A program made the position numbers and the translations under genes. This document shows positions 51,176 through 60,131 of a stretch of DNA of 64,000 nt, one piece after another. The stretch's first letter is position 1; each line of letters starts with the position of its first letter. Origin of the DNA: Riemerella anatipestifer_E (GTDB lineage: Bacteria; Bacteroidota; Bacteroidia; Flavobacteriales; Weeksellaceae); assembly GCF_009932355.1 (NCBI RefSeq), contig NZ_LEKU01000025.1, positions 1-64,000 of the forward strand. The letters run 5' to 3'. The notes under the pieces are model-generated. The model saw only the letters and a program-made list of their open reading frames with translations, searched no databases and had not been told where the DNA came from.

Positions 51176-51697
51176 TTACCAGTTGGCTACTATGTCGTTA
51201 AATATCTTATTGATGATTCTCTCATTCACGATTTGAACCTGAGAACTTTCTATCTGAGTAATATCTAAATCACTATTGTAAACCGCTTCATCGGTATAGG
51301 TTCTATCAAAACTAAGCTGAGGGTCTATTTTATTTTCATACCTTACCTTAACACTAATTACTAGTTTGTTTTGAGCTGCTTGCATCACTCCACCTTGTGT
51401 GGACACTCCTGTAGATATCGTGGTTGGCTCGTTAAGGCGATAATCTACAATCTCTCCTTCTATCATCAAATCAGGGTTTTGAGTGGCTCCTTTAAGGGTT
51501 GTTCTCTGCAAAAACCTGTTTTGTAAAGCTATGGTAAACTGCTGACTTAACTCTGGATTTACCAAAGCTGCATTGTTAGGAAATGTTTTTATCTGTATTG
51601 TTTTCATCTCCGGTGTCAAAGAATTCCCCGTAAAGCTATAACAACTTGTTAGGAACAAGAAACTCAAAAATGAAAATAATATTTTACTCAATCTCAT
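51176..51697 (-). CDS. lptE: LPS assembly lipoprotein LptE
   Basis: A lipoprotein of about 173 residues of the Bacteroidota LptE type, plug partner of LptD in delivering lipopolysaccharide to the outer surface. The signal peptide ends in LFLTSC with C19 as the lipid site. The following YSFTGNSLTPEMKTIQIKTFPN is the recognisable family start. An upstream ATG in frame (51718) would put seven extra residues before the signal peptide, so I prefer 51697. It is 4 nt before the acidic TPR gene and just after the sigma54-type activator gene. Confidence 0.8.
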   Translation of the reverse strand: MRLSKILFSFLSFLFLTSCYSFTGNSLTPEMKTIQIKTFPNNAALVNPELSQQFTIALQNRFLQRTTLKGATQNPDLMIEGEIVDYRLNEPTTISTGVSTQGGVMQAAQNKLVISVKVRYENKIDPQLSFDRTYTDEAVYNSDLDITQIESSQVQIVNERIINKIFNDIVANW

Positions 51698-51721
51698 TTG
51701 ATGATAGATGATATTCATAAT

Positions 51722-52996
51722 TTAGTCTTCTAAATCATATTGTTTAATCTTACGATAAAGCGTTCGTTGAGAAATACCTAATGCTTCCGCCGCTTTATTT
51801 CGTCTTCCGTTATGCATTTCTAGTGCTTTTACAATAAGCTCTCGCTCATTGTTCTGCAAAGATAAAGATTCTGGCTTAGCTTCTTCTACCTCTATATCTT
51901 CAATTTCCACATCATCTTGCACAGGTGCTACCATACCAGACTCCATACCACTATTTTGATTTTCAAAATAAAGTAAAGACCCTGTATTAACCGCCGCCGT
52001 ATCTGGTGTGTAAATTCTATTGATAAGACTTTTCTCGTGATGGCTAAAATCAGAATTCCCTCTATTTTTTATCAGCTCCGAAGTGAGTGATTTTAAATCA
52101 TTGATATCGTTCCTCATATCAAAGAGTATTTTATACATAATCTCTCTCTCGGAACTAAAATCAGAACCCGAGCTACCCATTGTATTCTTCTGAACTAAAG
52201 CAGGCAATTTATTTTCTGTAGGAATATACTCCGCTAATCTTACAGCATCTATCTCTCTTTTTTGCTCTACCACCGTCATCTGCTCTACCAAATTTCTCAA
52301 CTGTCTCACATTCCCAGGGAAAGGATATTGTTCTAAATAGCTTATCGCATCATCAGTAAGTTTAAGTTCAGGCATACGGTATTTTTCTGCAAAGTCAATC
52401 GCGAATTTTCTAAAAAGCAAATGGATATCTCCCTTGCGTTCTCTAAGTGGTGGCATATCTATCTGCACCGTATTCAGACGGTAAAACAAATCCTCACGAA
52501 AACGCCCATCTTGGATTGCACTCAACATATTAACATTAGTGGCTGCCACAATACGCACATTGGTTTTCTGTATTTGGGAAGACCCTACCTTCATAAACTC
52601 TCCACTTTCTAATACACGCAACAGACGAACCTGTGTTTGTAAAGGTAACTCTCCTACCTCATCTAAAAAGATAGTTCCGCCGTCTGCCACTTCAAAATAG
52701 CCTTTTCGTGTGGAAGTTGCCCCTGTAAAAGCCCCTTTTTCGTGTCCAAAAAGCTCGGAATCTATAGTACCCTCTGGGATAGCCCCACAGTTTACGACGA
52801 TATAAGGTTGATGCTTTCGGCGTGATTCGGCGTGAATGATTTTAGGGATAAACTCTTTACCAACCCCACTTTCTCCAATCACCAAAACCGAAATATCCGT
52901 GGGTGCTACCTGTATGGCCTTTTCTAAAGCTCTATTGAGTACGGGATAGTTACCTATAATCCCAAATCTATTCTTTATATTTTGTAGCTCTGACAT
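51722..52996 (-). CDS. Sigma54-type Fis family transcriptional activator
   Basis: A 424-residue enhancer-binding protein. The AAA+ core has Walker A GESGVGKE (41-48), the sigma54-contacting GAFTGA loop (88-93) and Walker B GGTIFLDEVGEL near 106-117. A linker (about 265-375) leads to a C-terminal Fis-type helix-turn-helix (about 385-420, NKAAEALGISQRTLYRKI). There is no N-terminal receiver or GAF domain, so it has no obvious sensory input. It lies between miaB and lptE on one strand with 28 and 24 nt gaps, suggesting a common transcript. Confidence 0.9.
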   Translation of the reverse strand: MSELQNIKNRFGIIGNYPVLNRALEKAIQVAPTDISVLVIGESGVGKEFIPKIIHAESRRKHQPYIVVNCGAIPEGTIDSELFGHEKGAFTGATSTRKGYFEVADGGTIFLDEVGELPLQTQVRLLRVLESGEFMKVGSSQIQKTNVRIVAATNVNMLSAIQDGRFREDLFYRLNTVQIDMPPLRERKGDIHLLFRKFAIDFAEKYRMPELKLTDDAISYLEQYPFPGNVRQLRNLVEQMTVVEQKREIDAVRLAEYIPTENKLPALVQKNTMGSSGSDFSSEREIMYKILFDMRNDINDLKSLTSELIKNRGNSDFSHHEKSLINRIYTPDTAAVNTGSLLYFENQNSGMESGMVAPVQDDVEIEDIEVEEAKPESLSLQNNERELIVKALEMHNGRRNKAAEALGISQRTLYRKIKQYDLED

Positions 52997-53024
52997 CTTT
53001 GATAAAAATTAAAGGTTAAAAAAC

Positions 53025-54458
53025 TTAGTCCACTCTCCCCAAAAGTGTGCCTTGCGTATTATCATAGACAAAAACAGAAACTATGTCTCCTACCTTCTGC
53101 CCTTCTTTCTTATCAAACACACAAACCGCATTTTGGGAGTTTCTTCCTTTCCATTGGTTTTTATCCTTTTTACTTTCTCCTTCTATCAGGATTTCGTGAT
53201 GACGCCCTACATAACCTTTCATTCTCTTTCTAGAAAGCTCTCCCTGCAAATCTATAACTTCCTGCAAACGGCGTTTTTTAACCTCCGCCGGGACATTGTC
53301 TTCCATTTTTTTATGAGCAGGCGTCCCTGGTCTTTCTGAATAAGCGAACATATAACCGTAATCATACTCCACCTCTTTCATAAGAGACAGGGTATCTTGA
53401 TGGTCTTCTTCCGTTTCATTACAGAAGCCTACTATCATATCTTGAGAAAAAGCTACATCAGGCACTATTTTTCTTGCCTCTCTAATAAGCTCTAGATATT
53501 CTTCTCTAGTATGCTGTCTGTTCATTAGTTCTAGCATTTTGTTGCTTCCCGTCTGAACAGGCAAATGCACATACTTACAAATATTAGGATACTGAGCCAT
53601 TTTCCTAAACACCTCTAAACTCATATCTTGAGGGTTAGAAGTAGAAAATCTGATACGCATCTCTGGTACTGTCTTTGCGACCATCTCTAAGAGTTGAGAG
53701 AAGTCTACCGCTGTAGCTTTTTGCATCTCTGTGGCTTTATCAAAGTCTTTTTTAGGACCGCCACCGTACCAAAGGTAAGAATCTACATTCTGCCCTAGTA
53801 GAGTAATTTCCTTATAGCCGCTATCCCATAATTCTTGGCATTCTTTGATAATAGAATGTGGGTCTCTACTCCTTTCTCTTCCTCGAGTGAAAGGCACCAC
53901 ACAGAAGGTACACATATTATCGCAACCTCTAGTAATGGTTACAAAAGCCGTAACTCCATTGCCACCTAACCTCACAGGATTGATGTCGGCATAAGTCTCT
54001 TCCTTAGAAAGAATCACATTGATAGCATCTCTACCGTCTTCGGTTTCTTTAAGTAGATTAGGCAAATCCCTGTATGCGTCAGGACCAACTACCAAATCTA
54101 CCAGTTGCTCCTCTTCTAAAAATTTGGTTTTAAGCCTTTCTGCCATACAGCCCAAAACCCCCACCGTAAGACTTGGTTTTTCTTTTTTCAAATTCTTGAA
54201 TTGAGACAAACGCATTCTTACTGTTTGCTCTGCTTTTTCTCTGATAGAGCAAGTGTTAAGCAAAATTAAATCTGCTTCTTCTACCTTTAGAGTGGTATTG
54301 TAGCCTTCATCATTTAAAATAGAAGCCACGATTTCGCTATCAGAAAAATTCATTTGGCAACCATAACTTTCTAAAAAAAGTTTCTTAGAGTTACCTTCCT
54401 TTTCTGCTATGGCGTAAGCCTCTCCCTGACGACTTTCGTCTATATATTTCTCTTGCAT
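53025..54458 (-). CDS. miaB: tRNA-2-methylthio-N6-dimethylallyladenosine synthase MiaB
   Basis: A 477-residue MiaB methylthiotransferase that adds the 2-methylthio group to i6A37 of tRNA. Two iron-sulphur sites are present. The N-terminal cluster cysteines are C34, C70 and C104. The radical-SAM cysteines are C179, C183 and C186 in GCDNMCTFC. A TRAM domain closes the protein (about 410-475). Length and motifs distinguish it from MtaB and RimO. The only flanking tRNA-modification gene in the window is tcdA. A -7 box TATATTTG lies at 54515-54508. Confidence 0.95.
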   Translation of the reverse strand: MQEKYIDESRQGEAYAIAEKEGNSKKLFLESYGCQMNFSDSEIVASILNDEGYNTTLKVEEADLILLNTCSIREKAEQTVRMRLSQFKNLKKEKPSLTVGVLGCMAERLKTKFLEEEQLVDLVVGPDAYRDLPNLLKETEDGRDAINVILSKEETYADINPVRLGGNGVTAFVTITRGCDNMCTFCVVPFTRGRERSRDPHSIIKECQELWDSGYKEITLLGQNVDSYLWYGGGPKKDFDKATEMQKATAVDFSQLLEMVAKTVPEMRIRFSTSNPQDMSLEVFRKMAQYPNICKYVHLPVQTGSNKMLELMNRQHTREEYLELIREARKIVPDVAFSQDMIVGFCNETEEDHQDTLSLMKEVEYDYGYMFAYSERPGTPAHKKMEDNVPAEVKKRRLQEVIDLQGELSRKRMKGYVGRHHEILIEGESKKDKNQWKGRNSQNAVCVFDKKEGQKVGDIVSVFVYDNTQGTLLGRVD

Positions 54459-54507
54459 AGTCTATTGTATTAACCATTAAATATTACCCACAGGATAATC
54501 TAATCCG

Positions 54508-54515
54508 CAAATATA
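54508..54515 (-). promoter_or_regulatory. -7 box of miaB
   Basis: TATATTTG on the minus strand fits the consensus about 50 nt before the ATG. The best TTTG upstream is at a short spacing of 13 nt. Confidence 0.35.
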
Positions 54516-54623
54516 CTAATTATTATGACAAAATGGCAGATAAAAACAGTCGTATCATAAGAAATACAACTCGGTTGCTTTCATACTGAAGACGACACTT
54601 TATTTTTTAACCCTTTTTCTAAG

Positions 54624-55418
54624 CTAATCTTTTACTTCAAGCTCTACCACATAGCCCTCGTGGGAACGGACATTCATCACGCCACCATCTTCAAATGCTA
54701 AGTACTGCCCTTTAACTCCTTTTAAAACCCCTTGATATTCTTTTGTCTTACTTAAATTTATAGAAGTAATTTTTTCTAAGGGCGTATAAGGATACTTTAA
54801 ACTATAAAGTTCAGACTCTACCACAAACTTTTGACTTTCTTTTGGGAATAAATCAACTACTTCCTCTCTTAACGCAAACAAATCCACTTCGCTAGTCCCA
54901 TCATCAGAGAGCATTTTTCGCCAGTTGGTTTTATCGGATAAATGGTTTTTAAGAGCCACTTCTATAACTCCTGCTTCGTAGCGGTTTTTGGCCTTCGCTA
55001 TGGGAAGAGCCTTTGTTGCTCCTTGGTCTATCCATCTAGTAGGCACTTGTGTTTGTCTGGTAACCCCAACTTTAACCTCCCCCGTATAAGCCAAATAAAC
55101 CAAATGAGGTTGTAGCTGTATTTTCCGTTCCACTTCTATATCTCTTTCTTCTATATCTAGGTGGGCTTTAGAAAGTTCGGGCTTTAGGATAGTTTCACTA
55201 GCGTAAGGGCTTTCGAAAAAGCATTTTTTACAAAACCCCATTTGATACACAGGCTCATCACTTCCACATTCCACACACTGAAATCCTATATGCTTTATAC
55301 TCAGCCTGCGGTTAAATAAAGCGTTGATGTGCAGTAAATCATTAGATAGATTAAGGTAATATTGGATAGGTTCTGCCAACTGTGCAGACATCTTGAGTAC
55401 TTGCCCTGTAAATAACAT
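54624..55418 (-). CDS. DUF2797 domain-containing protein
   Basis: A protein of about 264 residues of the DUF2797 family, with unknown function. A four-cysteine zinc-ribbon-like segment is visible (CVECGSDEPVYQMGFCKKCFF near residues 47-67), followed by YLAYTGEVKVGVTRQTQVPTRWIDQGA near 116. The latter resembles the family's nuclease-like GIY-YIG-type segment. The open frame continues 16 codons upstream, but that segment contains the promoter, so I choose the ATG at 55418. A good promoter lies directly upstream and is divergent from the DUF4153 gene. Confidence 0.82.
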   Translation of the reverse strand: MLFTGQVLKMSAQLAEPIQYYLNLSNDLLHINALFNRRLSIKHIGFQCVECGSDEPVYQMGFCKKCFFESPYASETILKPELSKAHLDIEERDIEVERKIQLQPHLVYLAYTGEVKVGVTRQTQVPTRWIDQGATKALPIAKAKNRYEAGVIEVALKNHLSDKTNWRKMLSDDGTSEVDLFALREEVVDLFPKESQKFVVESELYSLKYPYTPLEKITSINLSKTKEYQGVLKGVKGQYLAFEDGGVMNVRSHEGYVVELEVKD

Positions 55419-55435
55419 CTTCTGTGAATTTTCCT

Positions 55436-55467
55436 CAAAAATACAGATTAAATTCGTCAGTAACAAA
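55436..55467 (-). promoter_or_regulatory. DUF2797 gene promoter
   Basis: TTTG (55467-55464), a 20-nt spacer and TATTTTTG (55443-55436) on the minus strand match both elements. The predicted start lies roughly 12 nt upstream of the chosen ATG. Confidence 0.65.
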
Positions 55468-55484
55468 CCTGTGAATTATCAGAC

Positions 55485-55515
55485 TTTGCCATTACAAACA
55501 AAAACAATACATTTG
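55485..55515 (+). promoter_or_regulatory. DUF4153 gene promoter
   Basis: TTTG (55485-55488), exactly 19 nt and TACATTTG (55508-55515) match both elements, with the ATG at 55536. Confidence 0.72.
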
Positions 55516-55535
55516 TTATCTAATTTAATCTAATT

Positions 55536-57290
55536 ATGAAACTACTTAATAACGCTCTCAAAAATTTAAAGAAAGTAGTTGCCAACTACCCAATGGTACT
55601 ACTTTCGGCACTCATTTCTTATATTGCCATCGTTACAACTACTATATGGGATACAAAGTCCGATTTTGTTTATAATATGACGGTTATTGCCTTTGTTTCT
55701 GCCACGGGGATAGGCTTATTCTTTTCTATAAAAAAGCTAAGTGATGTTATCGGTAAAAAGTGGATTCTTAATATCTTGGGCGTAGTGCTATTAGTGGGAT
55801 ATTACGCTATTTTCCCCAATGGTGAAAACAAATTCAGCTCTCAGTTTGAGACCTTTAAATTTATAGTTATTATTGTGGCCGCAATTATCCATTTATTTAT
55901 TTCGGTAGCTCCTTTTTTACCAAAGGTTAAAAATGAATACTCCTTTTGGAACTATAACAAAAATTTGTTTGTTAACTTCATACTGTCCTCTATTTTTAGT
56001 GGTGTTCTAGCGGCTGGAATTCTTTCAGCCATCAGTATTTTTAATAGTTTATTTGGCATCAATGATAATTACAAAATATATCCTATCTTATTTTCTGGCA
56101 TATCCATTTTTGGGAATACCATTATTTTCCTTCTTTTTGAAGAAAGAAGCAGAGAAGAAGAACGCACTAGTACTGTAACAGAGTTCCCTATCGCACTCAA
56201 ATTCTTTACCCAATACATACTTATTCCACTTCTGTTCATCTATTTAGTGATTATGTACCTGTATGCTGCCAAGATTATTTTCTTATGGGAACTCCCTAAA
56301 GGCTTGGTATCTATCACTGTGATTAGCTATTCTTTGGTAGGGATATTCGCATTGCTTTTGGTACATCCACTAAAAAATGAAAACAGTAAATCTTGGGTTA
56401 AATGGTTCTCCAAAATATTTTACTTCTCGCTTGTACCAATGTTAGTATTGCTATTTGTAGCGATTTTCACTCGTTTGTTCGATTATGGAGTTACCGAATC
56501 TAGATATTTTGTCCTTTTAATGGCTGTATGGATTACCTTATGCACCTTTTATTTCATTTTTAGAAAGAAGACTTCCATATCGTTCATTCCTAAAAGTTTG
56601 ATGGCATTTTTAATCTTTGCGTTAATTTTCCCTTACTTCAATGTATTTTCGGTAGCTAAAAGAAGTCAACTAAACCGTTTACATCAGGTATTGTCCGAAA
56701 ACGGACTGCTCGTAAATGGCAAAATCAATTTTAATAAAGTGATAAAGCGTTCTGTTCTTTATGAAATTAGTGATGCAGGAAGGTACTTAATTAACCGAAA
56801 TGCAAAAGATGAACTAGCACAATACCTTGATGAAAAACATATTAAAAACCTAAACAAAGAGTTCCCTTCTTTTGTAGAATATGACGACTTCACCACTATA
56901 AATGATGAAACAGGAAGCATTACTGAAAGAGGTAGTGAATATAAATATTTCAGTTTAACAGCTAGAACACAAGCAATACCTTTTGATGGTAAGGGTTGGA
57001 TTCTAAGTACTGAATATGGCAATAATACCGAACTAACAATAGAAAACAAACTATTAAAAATAATAAATAGCAGCCTACTTATAAGCCTAGATGATAAAGA
57101 GGTAAGTTTTGCACTAGATATTACTGAGTTTGCTAAAAACACTCCTTCAGGCGAAGTAGAAGAAATGGCGTTCACAAAAAACCTTGAGGGCTACCGCATA
57201 ACGATATACATTAACCGTATTGATTATAATGTTGAAAAAGAAGAAGTAACCTATGCAAATATAGAGCTTATTACAATTCAAAAACTTTAA
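55536..57290 (+). CDS. DUF4153 integral membrane protein
   Basis: A 584-residue inner-membrane protein of the DUF4153 family. Roughly the first 400 residues hold about ten hydrophobic helices, beginning with MVLLSALISYIAIVTTTIW near residue 20 and continuing through LMAFLIFALIFPYFNVFSV near 363. A C-terminal soluble domain of about 180 residues (from about 385 to 584) is probably exposed on one membrane face. The function is unknown. It stands alone, with its own promoter, about 110 nt before a thioesterase gene. Confidence 0.82.
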   Translation: MKLLNNALKNLKKVVANYPMVLLSALISYIAIVTTTIWDTKSDFVYNMTVIAFVSATGIGLFFSIKKLSDVIGKKWILNILGVVLLVGYYAIFPNGENKFSSQFETFKFIVIIVAAIIHLFISVAPFLPKVKNEYSFWNYNKNLFVNFILSSIFSGVLAAGILSAISIFNSLFGINDNYKIYPILFSGISIFGNTIIFLLFEERSREEERTSTVTEFPIALKFFTQYILIPLLFIYLVIMYLYAAKIIFLWELPKGLVSITVISYSLVGIFALLLVHPLKNENSKSWVKWFSKIFYFSLVPMLVLLFVAIFTRLFDYGVTESRYFVLLMAVWITLCTFYFIFRKKTSISFIPKSLMAFLIFALIFPYFNVFSVAKRSQLNRLHQVLSENGLLVNGKINFNKVIKRSVLYEISDAGRYLINRNAKDELAQYLDEKHIKNLNKEFPSFVEYDDFTTINDETGSITERGSEYKYFSLTARTQAIPFDGKGWILSTEYGNNTELTIENKLLKIINSSLLISLDDKEVSFALDITEFAKNTPSGEVEEMAFTKNLEGYRITIYINRIDYNVEKEEVTYANIELITIQKL

Positions 57291-57372
57291 AGTAAATATA
57301 ACATAGTAGTTGTACCGTTAAATACTTTATTATACGAAGTATTGCTAAAGACTATTTTACTTTAAATTTTCT

Positions 57373-57380
57373 TACCTTTG
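57373..57380 (+). promoter_or_regulatory. -7 box of thioesterase gene
   Basis: TACCTTTG lies 17 nt before the ATG. No TTTG is found at the usual -33 distance. Confidence 0.35.
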
Positions 57381-57397
57381 ACCTTAAAAAAATAGAA

Positions 57398-57895
57398 ATG
57401 TCAGTATTCTACCATAAATTTGAAGTGCGTTGGAGCGATATAGATGCCAACAGACACCTTGCCAACTCCGCCTATGTGCAGTATTGTGCCCAAACGAGAA
57501 TGGCTTTTATGAACCAGCACAAAATGGGATTAGCACAGCTTAATCGTTGGGGAATTGGTCCTGTACTTCTTCACGAAAAGTATTCGTTTTTTAAAGAAAT
57601 TTACGCAGACCAAACCGTTTATGTTTCGCTGGAGGTTTCGGGCGTGTCAGAAGATGCGAGTATCTATGCTTTTACTCACAAGTTTTATCTGCCTGACGGC
57701 ACCCATTGTGCAACTTCGGAAGTAGTGGGCGTATGGATAGACACTATGCTACGAAAAACTACTACGCCACCTGATGATATTTTGGTAAGTCTGGCACCTT
57801 ATAAAACAGAAAACACCAAAACACTAAGTAGAGAAGACATCAAAAATCTTCCTTTCAGACCAGAAAATATAGACCCTTCTGTTTTTCAATCTTAA
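57398..57895 (+). CDS. Acyl-CoA thioesterase (hotdog fold)
   Basis: A 165-residue 4HBT-type hotdog thioesterase. The family's opening VRWSDIDANRHLANSAYVQYCAQTRM (about residues 10-35) holds the likely catalytic aspartate, with the hotdog helix following. Related enzymes hydrolyse 4-hydroxybenzoyl- or medium- to long-chain acyl-CoA; specificity is not shown here. It is cytosolic and runs in the same direction as thiL, which starts 15 nt after it, so they are probably cotranscribed. Confidence 0.88.
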   Translation: MSVFYHKFEVRWSDIDANRHLANSAYVQYCAQTRMAFMNQHKMGLAQLNRWGIGPVLLHEKYSFFKEIYADQTVYVSLEVSGVSEDASIYAFTHKFYLPDGTHCATSEVVGVWIDTMLRKTTTPPDDILVSLAPYKTENTKTLSREDIKNLPFRPENIDPSVFQS

Positions 57896-57910
57896 TTTTT
57901 AAACTTCATT

Positions 57911-58966
57911 ATGTTAGAAGAAAAGAAAATGGCACTTACTCCCGTCTCTCAGTTAGGAGAGTTTGGACTGATAAAACATTTAACTGATAAATTTAGTTTA
58001 AAAAACACCTCTTCGGAGCTAGGTGTGGGAGATGATACTACCATCATCAATCCAGAAAACAAAAAAGTAGTTATTTCTACCGATGTTTTAGCAGAAGGCG
58101 TACATTTTAATTTAGGTTATGTTCCGCTAAAGCACCTAGGTTATAAGGCTGTTGTAGTCAATCTAAGTGATATTGCCGCTATGAATGCTACACCTACACA
58201 AATATTAGTTTCTGTGGCGGCTTCCAACCGTTTTCCTGTAGAGGCTTTTGACGAAATCTATGCAGGCATCGCTTTAGCTTGCGAACGCTACAATGTGGAC
58301 CTTGTAGGTGGTGATACTACCAGCTCCCAAGCAGGGCTTATATTGAGCATTACAGCCGTAGGACTCGCAAACGAAAATGAATTAGCCAAACGAAGCGGTG
58401 CTAAACCTAGCGACTTATTAGTAGTTACAGGAGATTTAGGTGGTGCATATATGGGGCTGCAAATTCTAGAACGAGAACATTCGGTGTACTTAACCAATCC
58501 TAATATGCAACCCGAAATGGAAGGCTACGACTATATCCTAGAACGCCAACTAAAGCCCGAAGCGAGAACAGATATCAAAAAGACTTTAACCGAATTGGAC
58601 ATCACTCCAACCTCAATGATAGATATTTCTGACGGACTGGCTTCGGAGATTCTGCACTTGTCTGACCAAAGCAAAGTAGGTTTTAGGCTGTACGAAGAGA
58701 AAATCCCTATGGATACTCTTACCATAACTACGGCAGATGAGTTTAATCTAAACCCTGCAATGGCAGCCCTTAACGGTGGCGAAGACTATGAACTCTTATT
58801 CACCATTTCTCCAAACGATTATGAAAAGATAAGAAACCACCCAGATTTTACTATTATTGGTCATGCTACAGAGCTAGAACATGGTAATTATTTGGTACTA
58901 AGAGGAAGCGAACAGCTCACACCACTTACCGCACAAGGCTGGGACGCTTTTCTAAAAAAAGAATAG
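57911..58966 (+). CDS. thiL: Thiamine-monophosphate kinase
   Basis: A 351-residue ThiL that phosphorylates thiamine monophosphate to the active diphosphate. The glycine-rich LGVGDDTTIIN near residue 37, STDVLAEGVHFN near 57, the double GGDTTSS/NGGEDYELLFT loops and IDISDGLASEI near 237 are characteristic of the PurM-like ATP-binding fold. Length is normal. It follows the thioesterase gene closely. No thi biosynthesis gene or TPP riboswitch is seen next to it. Confidence 0.95.
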   Translation: MLEEKKMALTPVSQLGEFGLIKHLTDKFSLKNTSSELGVGDDTTIINPENKKVVISTDVLAEGVHFNLGYVPLKHLGYKAVVVNLSDIAAMNATPTQILVSVAASNRFPVEAFDEIYAGIALACERYNVDLVGGDTTSSQAGLILSITAVGLANENELAKRSGAKPSDLLVVTGDLGGAYMGLQILEREHSVYLTNPNMQPEMEGYDYILERQLKPEARTDIKKTLTELDITPTSMIDISDGLASEILHLSDQSKVGFRLYEEKIPMDTLTITTADEFNLNPAMAALNGGEDYELLFTISPNDYEKIRNHPDFTIIGHATELEHGNYLVLRGSEQLTPLTAQGWDAFLKKE

Positions 58967-59005
58967 AAGCTAGACTTTACTAGCCTTTCCTAACAGAAAA
59001 ATACT

Positions 59006-59013
59006 TATTTTTG
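59006..59013 (+). promoter_or_regulatory. -7 box of bioB
   Basis: TATTTTTG lies 23 nt before the bioB ATG. The -33 element is weak. Confidence 0.35.
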
Positions 59014-59036
59014 AGACTTATTAAATTGGATTTAAA

Positions 59037-60131
59037 ATGCAAAAAAACTGGACAACCCAAGAGATTTTAGATATTTATAACTTACCTTTCTTTGACTTGA
59101 TTTATCGTGCAGCAGAGGTTCATCGCCAACACCACGACCCTAATAAAATACAAGTATCCTCGCTCATTTCTGTAAAAACAGGAGGTTGCCCAGAAGATTG
59201 TGGTTATTGCCCTCAAGCGGCAAGATACCACACAGAGGTTAAAATCCACGAGATGTTACCTGTAAATCAAGTGAAAGCTCAAGCCTTAAGAGCCAAGCAA
59301 AATGGTATTTCTAGAGTATGTCTAGGGGCAGCGTGGAGAAATGTTAAAGACGGTCCTGACTTTGAGCATATATTAGATATGGTAAGAGAGGTAACTAAAC
59401 TAGATATGGAAGTATGTTGCACCCTGGGAATGCTTACTGAAAACCAAGCTAAAAGGCTAGAAGAAGCAGGTTTATATGCCTACAATCACAACATAGACAG
59501 CTCGGAAGAATATTATAAAGAAGTGATTTCTACCCGTGCTTTTGAAGACCGATTAGAAACCATCAATAATGTAAGAAAAACTTCCATCACCCTTTGTTCT
59601 GGAGGAATTATCGGTATGGGAGAAAGTGTGGAAGACCGCTGTGGAATGTTAAAAGTTTTAGCTAATATGACGCCACAACCAGAAAGTGTTCCAATCAATG
59701 CTTTGGTTGCCGTAGAAGGAACGCCTATGGAAGACCAAGAACCTGTAAATATTTTTGAGTTTGTAAGAATGGTAGCTACTGCTAGAATTGTTCTACCTAA
59801 AACTCAAGTAAGACTTTCTGCAGGAAGAACTGAATTCTCCAAGGAGGGACAAGCACTTTGTTTCTTTGCCGGTGCCAACTCTATTTTTGCAGGAGATAAA
59901 CTATTAACCACTCCTAATCCTGATATTAACGAGGACAAAACCTTATTTAATCTTTTGGGAATAAAACCTCAACAACCTTTTGAAAAACACGCCAAAAGAG
60001 AGGTAGTGGACAAAGAAAATAGCCAATACACAGCTCTAGGAGAAAATCCTAAATGGACTAGACCTGGACACAAAATACCAAGAAACGAAGAGAAAAGACA
60101 ATCTAGTAGCTCTCTAAAAGATAATGAATAA
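59037..60131 (+). CDS. bioB: Biotin synthase
   Basis: A 364-residue radical-SAM biotin synthase converting dethiobiotin to biotin. The radical-SAM cluster cysteines are C51, C55 and C58 in GGCPEDCGYCPQ. The auxiliary [2Fe-2S] ligands appear in SRVCLGAAW, EVCCTLGM and ITLCSGGIIG. A hydrophilic C-terminal extension of about 40 residues after KPQQPFEKHA is longer than in E. coli. Its last codons overlap the DUF502 start by 8 nt. accA, whose enzyme uses biotin, lies elsewhere in the window, but no other bio gene does. Confidence 0.95.
   Translation: MQKNWTTQEILDIYNLPFFDLIYRAAEVHRQHHDPNKIQVSSLISVKTGGCPEDCGYCPQAARYHTEVKIHEMLPVNQVKAQALRAKQNGISRVCLGAAWRNVKDGPDFEHILDMVREVTKLDMEVCCTLGMLTENQAKRLEEAGLYAYNHNIDSSEEYYKEVISTRAFEDRLETINNVRKTSITLCSGGIIGMGESVEDRCGMLKVLANMTPQPESVPINALVAVEGTPMEDQEPVNIFEFVRMVATARIVLPKTQVRLSAGRTEFSKEGQALCFFAGANSIFAGDKLLTTPNPDINEDKTLFNLLGIKPQQPFEKHAKREVVDKENSQYTALGENPKWTRPGHKIPRNEEKRQSSSSLKDNE

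Noticed and set aside
58969..58984. Small GCTAG/CTAGC hairpin after thiL considered as a terminator
   Set aside because: The stem is only 5 bp and no T-run follows, so it is not supportable.
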